Part shown: positions 1-10,430 of the stretch, in pieces
Position numbering within the stretch: the stretch's first letter is position 1
Layout of the letters: each line of letters begins with the position of its first letter
DNA from: Pachypanchax playfairii
Taxonomy: Eukaryota > Chordata > Actinopteri > Cyprinodontiformes > Aplocheilidae
Direction of reading: 5' to 3'
DNA length: 64,000 bases
Assembly: GCA_006937955.1 (NCBI GenBank)
Contig: SSNP01000151.1
Span: 1,060,886 to 1,124,885 of the forward strand
Made by a program: the position numbers and the translations under genes
The notes under the pieces: model-generated
The model's input: only the letters and a program-made list of their open reading frames with translations
The model's database searches: none
Told to the model about the DNA's origin: nothing

Positions 1-347
1 TGGAGGAGACGGCAGAGGGAAAGAGTGTTTCAGATTAATTCCAAAGCAGGAGTGCATTGTTGTGGTCATTAGATCATCATTAGATGTGGTTTTTGTTCAT
101 GTGAGTAAACATGCCGTCTTTAATATAGCCTAAATAAAATTCAACGTCCTTTCAACAGTAACAAAAAGGCTTGTGGCATTTTTTTTGAAAGTGCGGGGGG
201 TTGGGGGTGCGTCGACACGGCCGGGACATAAAAGGGGGTGCGTGGCAAAATAAGTTTGGGAACAGCTGAGTTAGAGGTTGAAAGTTTGTAATGAAGCTTT
301 AAGCTCCATGGTAGACTTTAATGAGGAACATTATGAGTTGCCCATTT

Positions 348-440
348 AATATAATGGGTCAGAATGCTCCTAATTTTACCAACATTACAAAGGTTGAAGA
401 ACGCCATCCTGGTAACATGTTTTACATGAAAGCTAAAGGA
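348..440 (-). repeat. L2-group LINE fragment
   Basis: Non-coding shred that resembles 28055-28140, part of the longer L2 reverse-transcriptase copy in this window. Both contain the words ATGCTCCTAATTTTA and CATCCTGGTAACATG (or a near match), in the same order and spacing. It is too short and mutated to carry a reading frame. Confidence 0.6.
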
Positions 441-589
441 CAAGTCACGTTCACATAAAGCCCTTTTAGCTGTGTGTTTTCAGGCATTGCTAAATGTGTG
501 GACGTGTCATTGTGTATGTAAACTTGCATCCTTGTCTCATATGTATTGAATGAAGACAGGAAATGTTAACCTTTACTTATTTTTGACTT

Positions 590-655
590 GATGTTTCTGG
601 AAAGTGCCTGGCACTATATAAATCCAATTGAATTGAATTGGACTGAATTGAATAG
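590..655 (+). repeat. LINE/SINE-like 3' tail
   Basis: The stretch GCACTATATAAAT followed by repeated AATTGAATTG resembles the 3' tails of teleost L2-type LINEs and the SINEs that borrow them. No body sequence is recognised upstream, so the family is not certain. Confidence 0.35.
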
Positions 656-2100
656 AAAAGACCCTCTCTGTGGTTTATACAAAGTGTGTGTGTACGTGTG
701 TGACTAACACTTCAAGGGTGTATGAAGCGATGAAAAGAGAAGTGACAGCTCAGGTCAGGCAGAATATGGAGCAGACCCCTGTTGAAAAATAGATAAATAA
801 ATATAGAGAGATGAGACAGTTTGTTTTCACTAGAGATTCCTTAGAACACGACATGTCAATTAGCATGTCCTGAAAGGAGAGAGAGACAGAAAAAAACATA
901 CATAACAGACACAAATGCACACGTGAATCGATACACTGACAGTCAAGCAGATCTACACACACAGAAAGACAGACAGATATATCAAGTTTGAACCGACGCT
1001 TTTAAAAACAACATTTGTCTTTCATCGACTGCATTTATTTTCTCTAACACCAAAGAACACCTTCCACAAGGGGATAAAGGCCGCATGTTAACTTTTCTTT
1101 TCCCTGTAAAGTATTAATATAGATTTTGTTTTGACCTGGTTTTAAGCTGTAGCATGGAAGGAAGTTAGAAGTGCTGCAAAACCTGAGTGAATAAGTTTTG
1201 GTTTTGCTATTTTGTTTTGTTGTGTGTTGCTAATTTAAATTATCCAAGACAATAACTATAAACAGACTACACTGTAAAAAAATGTGTACATCTAAACCTC
1301 AAGAAAAAAACATTACACCTCTAGTTGAAGTATATAATAGGCAAATCAAGAACTTTATGTTTTTGCTCAGCTCATTCTTCATTATGACTGACTGGAGCAA
1401 TGTCCTTATTACTGCAGATGAAGTTCTGATCCAGTCTTTCTCCCTCTTCATTCTGCCATCACTCTGAAACAAAATACACAGACGCTTAAAGTCCTTCTTT
1501 TGAATCAAAGACCCCAAAAGATGTTTTTACAGTTTAGAACCAGGGCTGACTCACCACCACACTTTACACTTCACTGCAAACCACCCCAATCCATGCTGAA
1601 GGTCTTGACTTTACAAAGTCAACTGAACTATATTATCTGCAAAAAGCAAAGTTGAGTCCTTGAGGTTCTCAAATCAGCCTCATTCTTTTCCATGACTGTA
1701 CCTCAAGATCCTGTCTGTGAATACCACAAACAGTATTCAAGACAACTGGCAGATCTGGTGAAGTCCAACCCCTCTAAGAACTAGCTCAGCTCAATCAGAA
1801 AAATGTGGACACAGCTCTTACTTTGGTTGGACAGGAATCAGAGCACCCTTAAAGTGCAACTCACCTCCAAATCAACTGTTATTTGCTCATAAACCATATA
1901 AATGGGTATCTAATAGTGCTGTCTACATGTCTGGTTATTATTTTTGTTACTTTAGCACATTTTAATAAAACTATAAAATTTCTATCAAAAACCGTTAGTG
2001 GAGTGTCCTCTTCAGGTTAAAATGTTACACTGCACTTGAATTTGACTTAGGTATTGCTTTTGCCTGAGTCCTTATTTTAGCCTCAAAACTGTATTAGTGA
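656..2100. other. Unannotated AT-rich sequence
   Basis: I see no gene, no transposon terminus and no structured RNA here. It holds only short TG-rich and A-rich runs. Short open frames on both strands have no recognisable composition or motif. Confidence 0.5.
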
Positions 2101-2259
2101 TGTCAGGATACTTTAATACCCCTAAGTTAAATAACTATCAAAAAGACCATCAGTCAGACACAGAGGTATGGTTTCAATGAGCTTTGCAAAAGGAGAACGC
2201 CCAACCAAGGTGTTAAGACGATTTGGATGTGTTCACTTTTGCATTGCCTTTTTATTCAC
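2101..2259 (+). repeat. Left part of a 400-bp repeat split by Harbinger insertion
   Basis: Matches the reverse complement of about 41530-41694 with high identity by eye (shared words include AATACCCCTAAGTTAAATAA and ACCATCAGTCAGACACAGAG). The match stops at TTCACAAA and resumes at 6301. The class of this repeat is unknown; no coding potential is seen. Confidence 0.8.
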
Positions 2260-2457
2260 AAATGCCGCTGTCAGGTTAGGGTCGGGTCAGTCTAGTTTTG
2301 TTCACACACTCGCCTCTGGAATGCGGCTGTGGTCGTGAGCAATGCGCACGTGGGTGGGGGCATGGGCTGTCTACCCAAGCAGTGACGGCATTTTGAAGCG
2401 ACACCAGAGTGTGTACGTGCAGAACATGCTTACATTTGACAAGAGCCGGAGTTCAAA

Positions 2458-2745
2458 ATGAAATCCAACAAGACAATTATACCGCTACTAATCCTACTGT
2501 GGTTGTACTATTTTCTGAGGCAAAGACTCCATCAAAAATATGAGAGAAGGCGTTACAAAGCAAAACGCAGTGCACGTCTCCAGGCAAGTGTTAGAGCTAG
2601 TCTAAAAAAAGCACAACTTCGCCGAATACGCATGTTAAGACATTCGGCACACAGAAGGCTTCAGATCCTTCAAGAACTCGCTCGGCAGCATCTACAGACT
2701 TTGCAGCGGCACAGATACAGACAACGCAACATGGTAAGCATTTGA
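2458..2745 (+). CDS. Arg-rich N-terminal segment of the Harbinger nuclease gene
   Basis: A 95-residue frame with a short hydrophobic start, then a very arginine-rich helical stretch (roughly residues 20-90, many RRR/RLQ steps). Fish HARBI1-like transposase genes often begin with an Arg-rich segment like this ahead of the nuclease. It is in the same reading frame as the next segment (2776 on), separated by a TGA at 2743-2745. A donor-like ATG|GTAAGC lies at 2731-2739, so an intron could remove the stop, but I cannot place a convincing acceptor. It may be a separate exon or simply a frame cut by a nonsense mutation. Confidence 0.45.
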   Translation: MKSNKTIIPLLILLWLYYFLRQRLHQKYERRRYKAKRSARLQASVRASLKKAQLRRIRMLRHSAHRRLQILQELARQHLQTLQRHRYRQRNMVSI

Positions 2746-2775
2746 TATCACCATACAGATTCTTACATCTGCTAC

Positions 2776-3884
2776 TTGTCGCTCATTTATGTTAAAATAC
2801 GTGTGCTGGAACAATGTTCCCGCCGCGGACGTTCGGTTTGGTGTGTCGACCGTTCATCACAGTGGTGGGATTGTATTGTTCCTGGGTTCACAGACATGCA
2901 GTGGTTGCAGAACTTCAGGATGTCTGAGGCAACATTCAACTATCTTTCCAATAAAGTGCGCCCGGCTATGGAGCGGAAGGACACGTTTTTCCGCGAGTGT
3001 GTGCCCCTGAGGAAGAGAGTGGCTGTTGCTCTGTGGAAACTTGCTACAGGGTCAGAGTACAGGAGCATCGGGCATCTTTTTGGGTCAGCATGGCCACTGC
3101 CTGTGGGTGTGTGCAGGATTTTTGTGCAGCTGTACAGACATTTTTGGTGCCTGAACAAATACGGATTCCTGATGAGGGGAAATTTAGGGAAATAGCTGCC
3201 TATTTTGAGAACAAGTGGGGGTTGCCACAATGCGTGGGTACTATCGATGGCTCCCATATTCCTATTATAGCACCCACAGGTCATCACACGGACTATTTCA
3301 ACCGCAAAGGGTGGCACTCAATCATATTGCAGGCTGTGGTGGATGGAAAGGGCATGTTCTGGAACGTTTTTGTTGGCCTTCCGGGGAGCCTGCATGATGC
3401 AAGAGTTCTTAGACTTTCAGCTTTGTGTGAGCTGGCGAACCATGGAAACCCCTTCCCTGCTCATTCAGTCAGGATTGGAGATGTGGACATTGGACCCTAC
3501 ATCCTGGGGGACTCTGCTTACCACCTAAACAGTTGGCTCATAAAACCATTCAGTGACACAGGGCGACTGACGGAGCAGCAACAGAACTTCAACAAGAAGT
3601 TCAGCCGAGCCCGTGTTGTTGTTGAAATCGCTTTCGGCAGGCTAAAGGGACGGTGGCGTTGCATTCTTAAGAGGAACGACTGCAACATAAATCTTGCTAG
3701 ATCCATGGTTCTGACCTGCTGTGCCTTACATAATCTGTGAGAGAGCCATGGGGAGACATATGAAAATGCATGGACTGATCCTGATGCTGCTCACGAGCGT
3801 GTTGCTGCACCCATGCATGTACCAGACAGCCACGGGACAGCAACCCGTGACGCTTTGATGATGCACCTGTCTCACCTTTATTGA
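2776..3884 (+). pseudogene. HARBI1-like Harbinger nuclease, frameshifted and interrupted
   Basis: DDE nuclease of the PIF/Harbinger family, which cuts and rejoins the transposon at short target sites. The first frame (to about 3083) holds the helical N-terminal domain with FRMSEATFNYLS and LRKRVAVALWKLATGS. A single-base loss near 3083, in the GGGTCAGC context, shifts the remainder to the next frame. That part carries GTIDGSHIPI (first D), LGDSAYHL (second D) and VVEIAFGRLKGRWR (E), so all three catalytic positions are present. A TGA at 3738-3740 stops the frame after CCALHNL, and the frame then continues for about 47 codons to 3884. Two disabling lesions make this copy non-functional as read. 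It converges on the Myb gene. Confidence 0.88.
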
Positions 3885-4641
3885 CATAAAGCACGTTGGT
3901 TTAAAAAACATTGTGTCATCTTTCTTCAAGTTTAAACATGCAGCCCGGATGTCACAAACTCATGGAAACGCCGCCTTTTACTGCTGCTGCTAGCAGCTTC
4001 ATGTTTTTATCATTTCAATTTAAATTGGCTCTCAAATAAAATGCAATTACTGATTATATGACTGTAAACAGTGTTAGTTTTAAATATTGCCATGGATGTA
4101 ACAAGTTCAGTTAGTACATGAGAAGCTGCAGCAACAAATGCTGCCAGGCTGCTGAAGTCTGGTATGTTTAAAATATCTTGAGAGGCATTCAGAGCTGGTA
4201 TGTTGATGCTTAAAACTTATCGAAATGTTTTTCACACTTAATTATTCATTAAACAGAGTCAGGTTTAATTGTAAACTTTCCCATTTTTTCAAGCTTCTAA
4301 AAGTCGTGAAAATGGATCATGGTTATGATTACAGTAGGTTTTCCTCTATTTCTGTAAAAATAGCTACGAGCATTTTGTGGAAAACACCACAGTACTTATT
4401 TAAAAAAAATCCTTTTTCATTAGCTTTGCTTTTGCTTCATGAAAAGCTAAACAGAAGTGGTCTAGAACCTTAACTGGCCCACAGATAAAGCATTCATACT
4501 TTATTTTTGCTTCAAAATGAAGATGGTTGTAAAACTAAAGGTTATTTAATATATCATCAGCTACAAGTTCAGTGATATCACCAGCTAATATAGAGAAAAA
4601 AAAACTTGCATCTCTTTTGGGGTTTAAAAACTTAATTTTTA
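3885..4641. other. Harbinger internal spacer between the two convergent genes
   Basis: AT-rich sequence between the nuclease stop and the Myb stop, presumably the two 3' untranslated regions. No further open frame of interest and no second mobile element is recognised. Confidence 0.55.
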
Positions 4642-5926
4642 TTATGAAAACTTGTTTACTAAGGTGTTAAAAGCCCCCATAAAGGAGGCGTTCAAAAGGC
4701 GATTTTCAGCCAGCTCCTCCCTCCTGAGCTGGCGATCTTCACGGGCATCGTTGATCCGCTGCTCAGCTTCCTCTCGTGCTGCCTCTCTCCATATCTCTGC
4801 TTCCCGTGTCCGGAGCCCTGCATCGGTCTCCCGGGCCAACCCCATCTCTTCGGCCAGCCGACCAATGGCGGCCTCAGAAGCGGCATGGTACTGGGCATCG
4901 TAATCTTTCATGTAATCGATTGCCGCAGCCATGCCCGTCAGCCGGCGCTTTCTTGTTGCTGAACACACACATTCAAACAAAATGAGTCCGAAAAACGATG
5001 TGAGAACACAAACACACATGAATAAGGACACATGAGAGCACACCATTAACACAAAACTCACCGGGGCCTTCCTGATGTTGAGAGTCCGTGGGAGTCAGAG
5101 GCTCTGTGTCTGACGGCGTCAGACGGCCAAGCGCGCCAGAATCCTGCGGTTGTGAGCCTGATGGTTTAGCACAACTGTCGAAAACTGTGGAAAAAAAAGG
5201 TTTTAAATTCAACAAACAGCTATCAAATCACACAAGATATCTACGAGCTAGCGCACGTTAAACTCACCGGGGCCTGTCGGAGGGCAAGAGCCACTGGAAG
5301 TGGAGTTGTTTGTGGGGGTCGAGCAACGGCTGGGGTCATCGAATGCTGGTGTTAGCTCAATGTCCGTGATCTCCATAAATGTGTTGTAAGAACACGTTTG
5401 GAGAACTGTTGAAGAAAAAATGTGTTAAATCACAACCAGAAGCAAATAGCTAGGAGCAAGTCAATGCAGCTAGCTCGTCTGCGACTACACGTGCTCGAGC
5501 ACGCATCACAGGAGTTTTTCATGAGTTGCTACTTAAAACGCTAAAAAGGAATCATCACTCACCGTTTCCCGACATTACTGATGTAGATGCCGTGTCCAGT
5601 CCACACAGTCTGCCGTTGCTAGCTGGCCTGTCCCCGTAAATATCTTCCATTTGTTGGAACCACTTCCATGTTCGTCTGTCGGCACCACTCCGACCGTTGT
5701 GATCCTTGATGGCGCGGTACTCGCACTTAAGCTTCTTTAGCTTATCGCGGCACTGCTTGGGGGACCTCTGGTACCCGTGTGATGCCATAGTGTCCGAGAT
5801 CTTTTGAAACACGTGCTGGTTTCGGACAGCTCCGTCCAGCTCACGCTGAACTCTGCCCTCCGACAACAGGCCTAAAAATGTCCTCACCTCATCGTTTGTC
5901 CACGGCAGGTTTTTTGAGGCGGCCAT
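4642..5926 (-). CDS. Harbinger Myb/SANT-like DNA-binding protein, four exons, intact
   Basis: Partner protein of the Harbinger nuclease. In the zebrafish Harbinger system the Myb-like protein brings the nuclease to the nucleus and to the transposon ends. Exons inferred from splice sites, on the minus strand: 5926-5563, 5405-5268, 5184-5062, 4958-4642. Lengths are 364, 138, 123 and 317 nt, total 942, giving 313 residues plus stop with no interruption; all three introns are phase 1 with GTGAG donors and AG acceptors. Exon 1 is the trihelix/SANT domain (LPWTNDEVRTFLGLL, with spaced Trp at WTNDE and WKWFQQME). Exons 2-3 are a Ser/Thr/Pro-rich linker. Exon 4 is a charged Glu/Arg coiled coil, from about ATRKRRLTG to the C terminus. 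No lesion is seen, unlike in the neighbouring nuclease. Confidence 0.85.
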
Positions 5927-6262
5927 TTCACGGTAAAATTCGGTGTTTTGTAAGTAATTAAGGAAAAGAGAAAAATAATGGTGCCTTGCTCGCGATTTCT
6001 GTTTTTAAACCCCATCGGCGCAGTTCAGTGTCATCACCTCACGTGCACACTGCAAGGCCAATCGGTGGTTAACACTACGTAGGTAGGTGTGTGACTTGCA
6101 TCAGCTTGATTAACCAATCAGTTCGCGGTAGGTGTGGTGATTAGAAAAGGGGTCAGTTTGGAACCGCTCGGACCACTGAGCCTGGGGTGCCAAAAAAGGT
6201 GTCTGTTAGGGCGGGATTTGGTAGGGTCGGCCAAGTATGAACACAGCAGGAATGGGTCCGTC
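5927..6262. promoter_or_regulatory. 5' flank of the Myb gene and right Harbinger subterminal region
   Basis: Between the Myb start codon and the right inverted terminus. It should contain the minus-strand promoter, but I see no unambiguous TATA box. CACGTG-type and CCAATC words occur (for example ACGTGCAC and GCCAATCGG near 6040-6065) and could be promoter elements; this is inference only. Confidence 0.3.
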
Positions 6263-6300
6263 CTGTACCGACACCAACTAGGCCATGTGTGAAAGCGGCT

Positions 6301-6539
6301 AAAGACACCTCCCATCTAGATGGAGCAAGGAAGGGAAACAAGTGTGGGTCAGATAATGAAGTCAGAGTGTAGTAAACAAACACATAATTGAATGGACAAC
6401 AGTCACAGGTCGTAAACCAACTGGTTTCCAAGATAAACACAAAAGTGTTTTTTCAGGCCAGGTCTCTTTCAGATCACTTACTCCTGCAGCATGACCTGTG
6501 ACCTTTTATCAACATCGTAAAACCTTAAAATCTCCAACA
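6301..6539 (+). repeat. Right part of the 400-bp repeat split by Harbinger insertion
   Basis: Continues the repeat interrupted at 2259: AAAGACACCTCCCATCT and ACATCGTAAAACCTTAAAAT recur on the opposite strand at 41301-41540. Similarity ends at CTCCAACA in both copies. Confidence 0.8.
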
Positions 6540-7394
6540 AGTAATGTCAGCATTCTGCTGCTATGGAGTATAAAAGAGCTCAGTCTCGGCCACACCTCCA
6601 GAGCAAGGTGGAGTTTGAATAGCAAGTGTTTATGGCCTTTATCAGTTCTTTTTAGTGCAATCTTTGTGATTGTGAGAAAAAATGTTTCTTTTTGCACATT
6701 ACTGAAGGGTTTTCTCTTCATGCTGGGATACCTTGATTTATACCTTGGGCACCTCTCTGCAACACACATTTTCTGTTGAGGACAATGAGATACAGCAGCG
6801 GTAGCTGCAACATGTCAATTCCAGCCTTTGCCAAAGCCACAAAACACATGTGGACAGGAAAAACAAATTATCATGACCCCCTTAGCAGCTCTGCAAGGGT
6901 CCACTGTTCCCAGGCAAAAATTCCACTGCTCCTCCTGAATCTAAGATACAGTAAATGTAGTAAACTAAAATTAAAATCACAAGCTTAAATGGTGAAACAT
7001 ATATTAGCGCCTGCATTTTTTCCGAAGGAATGTGACTGCTCACCATTACAATGTGAATCCAAGATTGTTCAGAGGCAGGCTGTTTATAGACATCACTGTC
7101 TTTGCTACTTGTTGCTATGGATACAGCTGGTGTAAAATCTCTTGAATGCCAAGAAGTCATCAAAAGTGCACTGTCACCTCAACCTCACTGACATTAAAAT
7201 GCTTTTGAAACACAATTATGGCTTATTTTTCTACAGCAGAATACACTGCCTATTCATATTTATCTATTTAGGCATCATAATTGTCATGATGACCAGTCAC
7301 ATGGTCAAGGAGCAGAAGAAAATTTAAGGTGTCAATCACTGATCAAGAGATCAATCCATGTATGACGTACACAGTAGAGGATGACACAGGAGTG
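6540..7394. other. Unannotated sequence
   Basis: No transposon terminus, coding exon or RNA gene recognised. Short frames on both strands look random in composition. Confidence 0.5.
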
Positions 7395-7560
7395 GATTTT
7401 CTTTGCCTTACCATCCCACTCCCATTAGACTCTCCTGTCCCATCCCAGAGAGCAAGGAAAAACAAAATTCCCTCCCATCCCAAACCCAGTAAAATAATTC
7501 TCGCTCCCTCCCGCAAGAGTCACGTGACCCACTGAGATTCCCCAAAATTGTTACTCTCTA
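7395..7560 (-). repeat. hAT-like terminal sequence, copy 1
   Basis: Shares AGTCACGTGACCCACTG and nearby CCCACTCCCATT with 11190-11330, in the same order. Read on the minus strand it starts near TAGAGAGTAACAATTTT, which resembles a hAT-type terminus. The class is inferred from the terminus style only. Confidence 0.35.
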
Positions 7561-9213
7561 CTGCATATGAACTGATTCAGTGATTCATGATTTAACTGTC
7601 TCTGGCATTTGTTGGGTTGTAAAAGAAGAGATGTTTGGTTGGTTTCCCCTTCAGACTCACTTGTTTTTCATTCACATAAGGGGTGCAGAAATCCACTTGG
7701 CCCAGAGGTCCAGCTAGGGTTGTCAACTCCCAGCAAAAAAAAAAAAAAATAGGGAACCACCCCCACCTCATGATGCTTAATAGACGTAACTGACTTTAAT
7801 GCACTTACAAAACAAATGTACAGAAATCAATAATTTTTTAACAATAATTAAAAAGATTCAACATCTTTCTTCAACAGAATGTCTGACTGCACAGATGGTA
7901 CTACGAGGGTATATTAGATTTAGTATTTTCTATATACAATAATGGATTTCTTTACATTTAACATCCGATGCTCTTTAAGATTCAGATAATTATTTATTAA
8001 AAACTAGACATTTTAAATGAGAGTAATAAAAAATATACTTCTTTGTGCCCCCCTTTTCCTGGTAATACTCTACCTGCCCCCTGGTAAAACTTTGCTAGAC
8101 CCGCCCCTGCACAGTTACCAGTTGTCAGATAGAAAAGGATCCTGGTGTTTGTCTCTCAGAAACATTTTAGAACTTCTGTTTAACTCATTTGTGTTACCTA
8201 AAAGGTAAACCTGTTTCTCCATCGCCTGTTCAGCTCTGATGGTTTCATCTTCATGTTTCCTTCTCACCAGATATCCAAACCGATCATGACCAGCATCTTT
8301 TACAGCTGCGGTGCAGCAAACATCAGCTGATTAACCGATCAGATCGAAATGAGGAGGGGTGAGAGATACTGAGAGAAGAAGGGACAGCTGTGCAGAATTA
8401 AGACTAATAACTCCAGTGTTGTCTCTTTTTTTCATTCTGGTTTAAATACGGGACAAATCTTGTTCCTTTACACCTCAATACGGAATGCGTAATATTTTCT
8501 CTGAATAGGGGAGACCGGGGACAGTTGAAACACTTTTTCCATTTACCTCAGTTTCTCAGAGAGTGTTTGTGTTACAAACTTAAAATTTTAACACGACAGA
8601 CCCATGTCTGCTACCTTATACCTGCACTGTTAAACGATGTGTGAAGATGGAGAAATTAAGAAAAAATGTCATTTGAACACACCTTGGCAGATGTTGCAAC
8701 TACCCCCCTTTCTTGGGACAGTTGCAACAATCATATGGGACAGTTGCAACAAATTTATGTTTTGTCATCAAAACACCATAAACAGACAAGAAAACGTGAA
8801 TTTTTATAGCTTGTTTTATTTTTGAGATGGTTACTTGAGAACAAACTGCTACTTCTTCACTTTTTGCCAACTGTAGTAGCTTAGGCTGTAATTTTTTCAA
8901 TCTAAGTCAAGGAACATTTGAGAACAAAGCAAGGACTTATGTGAGTGAAAGAAGTCCATGTTTTACACTAGTTTTTTTTTGTATATCTAACCAAAGCAAC
9001 AGTGGTTTTAGGAACAAGGTAGGATGTATGTGTAGTTGAACTGAGTGTGTGTGTGTTTGCGTGTGTAAGGAAGTAAGGCCAAGTAACTTTGCATGTTGGT
9101 CTTTAGGTTTATATACAGATGCTGTGTTGAGAGAGTTAACAGAAGAGGGAATGAGAGAGAGGTAAGATAGATTGAAGGAGAGAAAGAAAGCTCGGGAGAG
9201 TTACTCTGAATTG

Positions 9214-10300
9214 TTACTCCCCATCAGATTCACAGTTGTGGCAATGGTAAATGCCTTCTCCTTTGGTGCAAGCCAGATGAGCCCATCCCTTGCAATCAAG
9301 ACACTGAATCCAGACCTCTTTCGGTCTGGAATATGACTCCAGGCAGACAAGACAGAAGTATTCCTCTTCTGTGTCATTGTCATCCCCTTGTTCCAGATTT
9401 TTAGTTTTCCTACATTTCTTCCCTCCTTTTTTGGTATCATGTTGCCGCTTGTTTAAATTCAATTTCTTCCTTGCTCTTTTGGGTGTTTTCTGTGATTTTT
9501 CAAGACTTTCTTTTTCAGGAGTGTCAGTCCAAATTGCGGTTTTTCGCTTCCTCTTTCCCACATTGCCTTGCTTCCTTGGACCAGCTTTAGGATGAGGACG
9601 GACTGATTCTGGCTCAAAAACCTTGTTGGGTTGTGGTGTGGTTGCAGGAGAAGAGTGGGAAACAAAAGAGGGTGATGGCATTTCAGCAGCTGGCAACAAT
9701 CGTTTGTTTCCAGAAGCTTCAGGTAGTGCAGATGGCACTGGAGGCACTGATGCATCAGGAGCAGGTCGGTCAGTGACCAAAGATGGTGCAAAGTCACTAT
9801 CATTGAAGACTGCATCGTTAAATGGCCAAATCCCTGTGCACCTGAACCCTGCCTGAATATTTGAACAGGTTGCTGCCACAGGCAGTGCCATTCTGACAAT
9901 TCCAGGAATGTCATATATTGACATTGTCATCCCTGGGTGGCTTTTCATCCACGAGTCGCAAAAGGAATTCACAGCCTTTTTAAGTGGCCCAAACACACTG
10001 CGATCCAGCGGTTGTAGCTTATGAGAGCAGTGGGGAGGGAAAGAAAGGAGCACAATTCCGTTTTCTCTGCAGAAATTGATCCCTCTTAAAGACAGGTGAG
10101 AGGAATGGTTATCCAGGATCAGTAAAACTTTCTCATTCACAGAGGACTTTGTATGACGCTGAAAGTGCTTCAAGAATGCAACAAAGTCTTCTTCCATCAT
10201 CCATCCAGACTTGTTTGCAGTTCCAATGCAGCCAGATGGGCCATCACGTATGAAGTGGTCATGAAAATGAACACGAGGAAAGACAAAATGCCATACTCCT
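9214..10300 (-). pseudogene. C-terminal half of a pogo/Tigger DDE transposase with PHD-like zinc finger
   Basis: DDE_1-type (Tigger/jerky/CENP-B related) endonuclease. The recognisable frame starts upstream of the first Met at VFPRVHFHDHF, runs through GPSGCIGTANKSGWMMEE, and carries two catalytic Asp: LILDNHSSH and HKLQPLDRSVFG, 35 residues apart, the pogo spacing. The first catalytic Asp region is missing. After IWPFNDAVF comes a long Pro/Ser and Lys/Arg-rich linker. The C terminus is a Cys/His cluster (CLVCLES, CLDCKGWAHLAC, YHCHNC), a PHD/RING-like finger. Fusion of a PHD finger to pogo transposases recurs in fish. It is separated from its own HTH by an internal deletion. Confidence 0.85.
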
Positions 10301-10430
10301 TTGCCACAGACCTCACTGTCCTCTTTTCCTCCCTCACGATGTTTGCAGCTCTTTTCAAAGTGGCCGCGGGAACACCCTTATCAGATATTCTTATTCTTAT
10401 TCTTGGCATACTGTAAACAGAGCAGTGCAA
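10300..10430 (-). pseudogene. Psq-type HTH N terminus of the pogo transposase
   Basis: The first 40 or so residues of this minus-strand frame (MPRIRIRISDKGVP..., RAANIVREEKRTVRSVAKEYG) are the helix-turn-helix of pogo/CENP-B transposases. The frame then runs straight into DNA that encodes the DDE domain in a different frame (the HFVFPRVHF region). The join therefore marks an internal deletion that removed the second HTH and the first catalytic region and left the halves out of frame. Confidence 0.75.

Larger units (their letters stand above)
2263..6300 (+). mobile_element. PIF/Harbinger DNA transposon, 4,038 bp, with AAA target duplication
   Basis: The element begins TGCCGCTGTCAG and ends with the imperfect inverted counterpart, whose reverse complement is AGCCGCTTTCAC. 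It is flanked by AAA on both sides (2260-2262 and 6301-6303), the 3-bp duplication expected of PIF/Harbinger elements. The related repeat at 41301-41694 has a single AAA and no insert at this point, so the ends are placed by an empty site and not only by motif. It carries two convergent genes: a HARBI1-like nuclease on the plus strand (2776-3884, broken) and a Myb/SANT protein on the minus strand (5926-4642, intact). This two-gene layout is the family norm. Confidence 0.9.

Noticed and set aside
4652..4903. Ser/Ala-rich plus-strand frame
   Set aside because: Antisense of Myb exon 4.
9371..9595. Hydrophobic plus-strand frame
   Set aside because: Antisense of the Lys/Arg-rich linker of the pogo transposase; the apparent membrane segments are a codon artefact.
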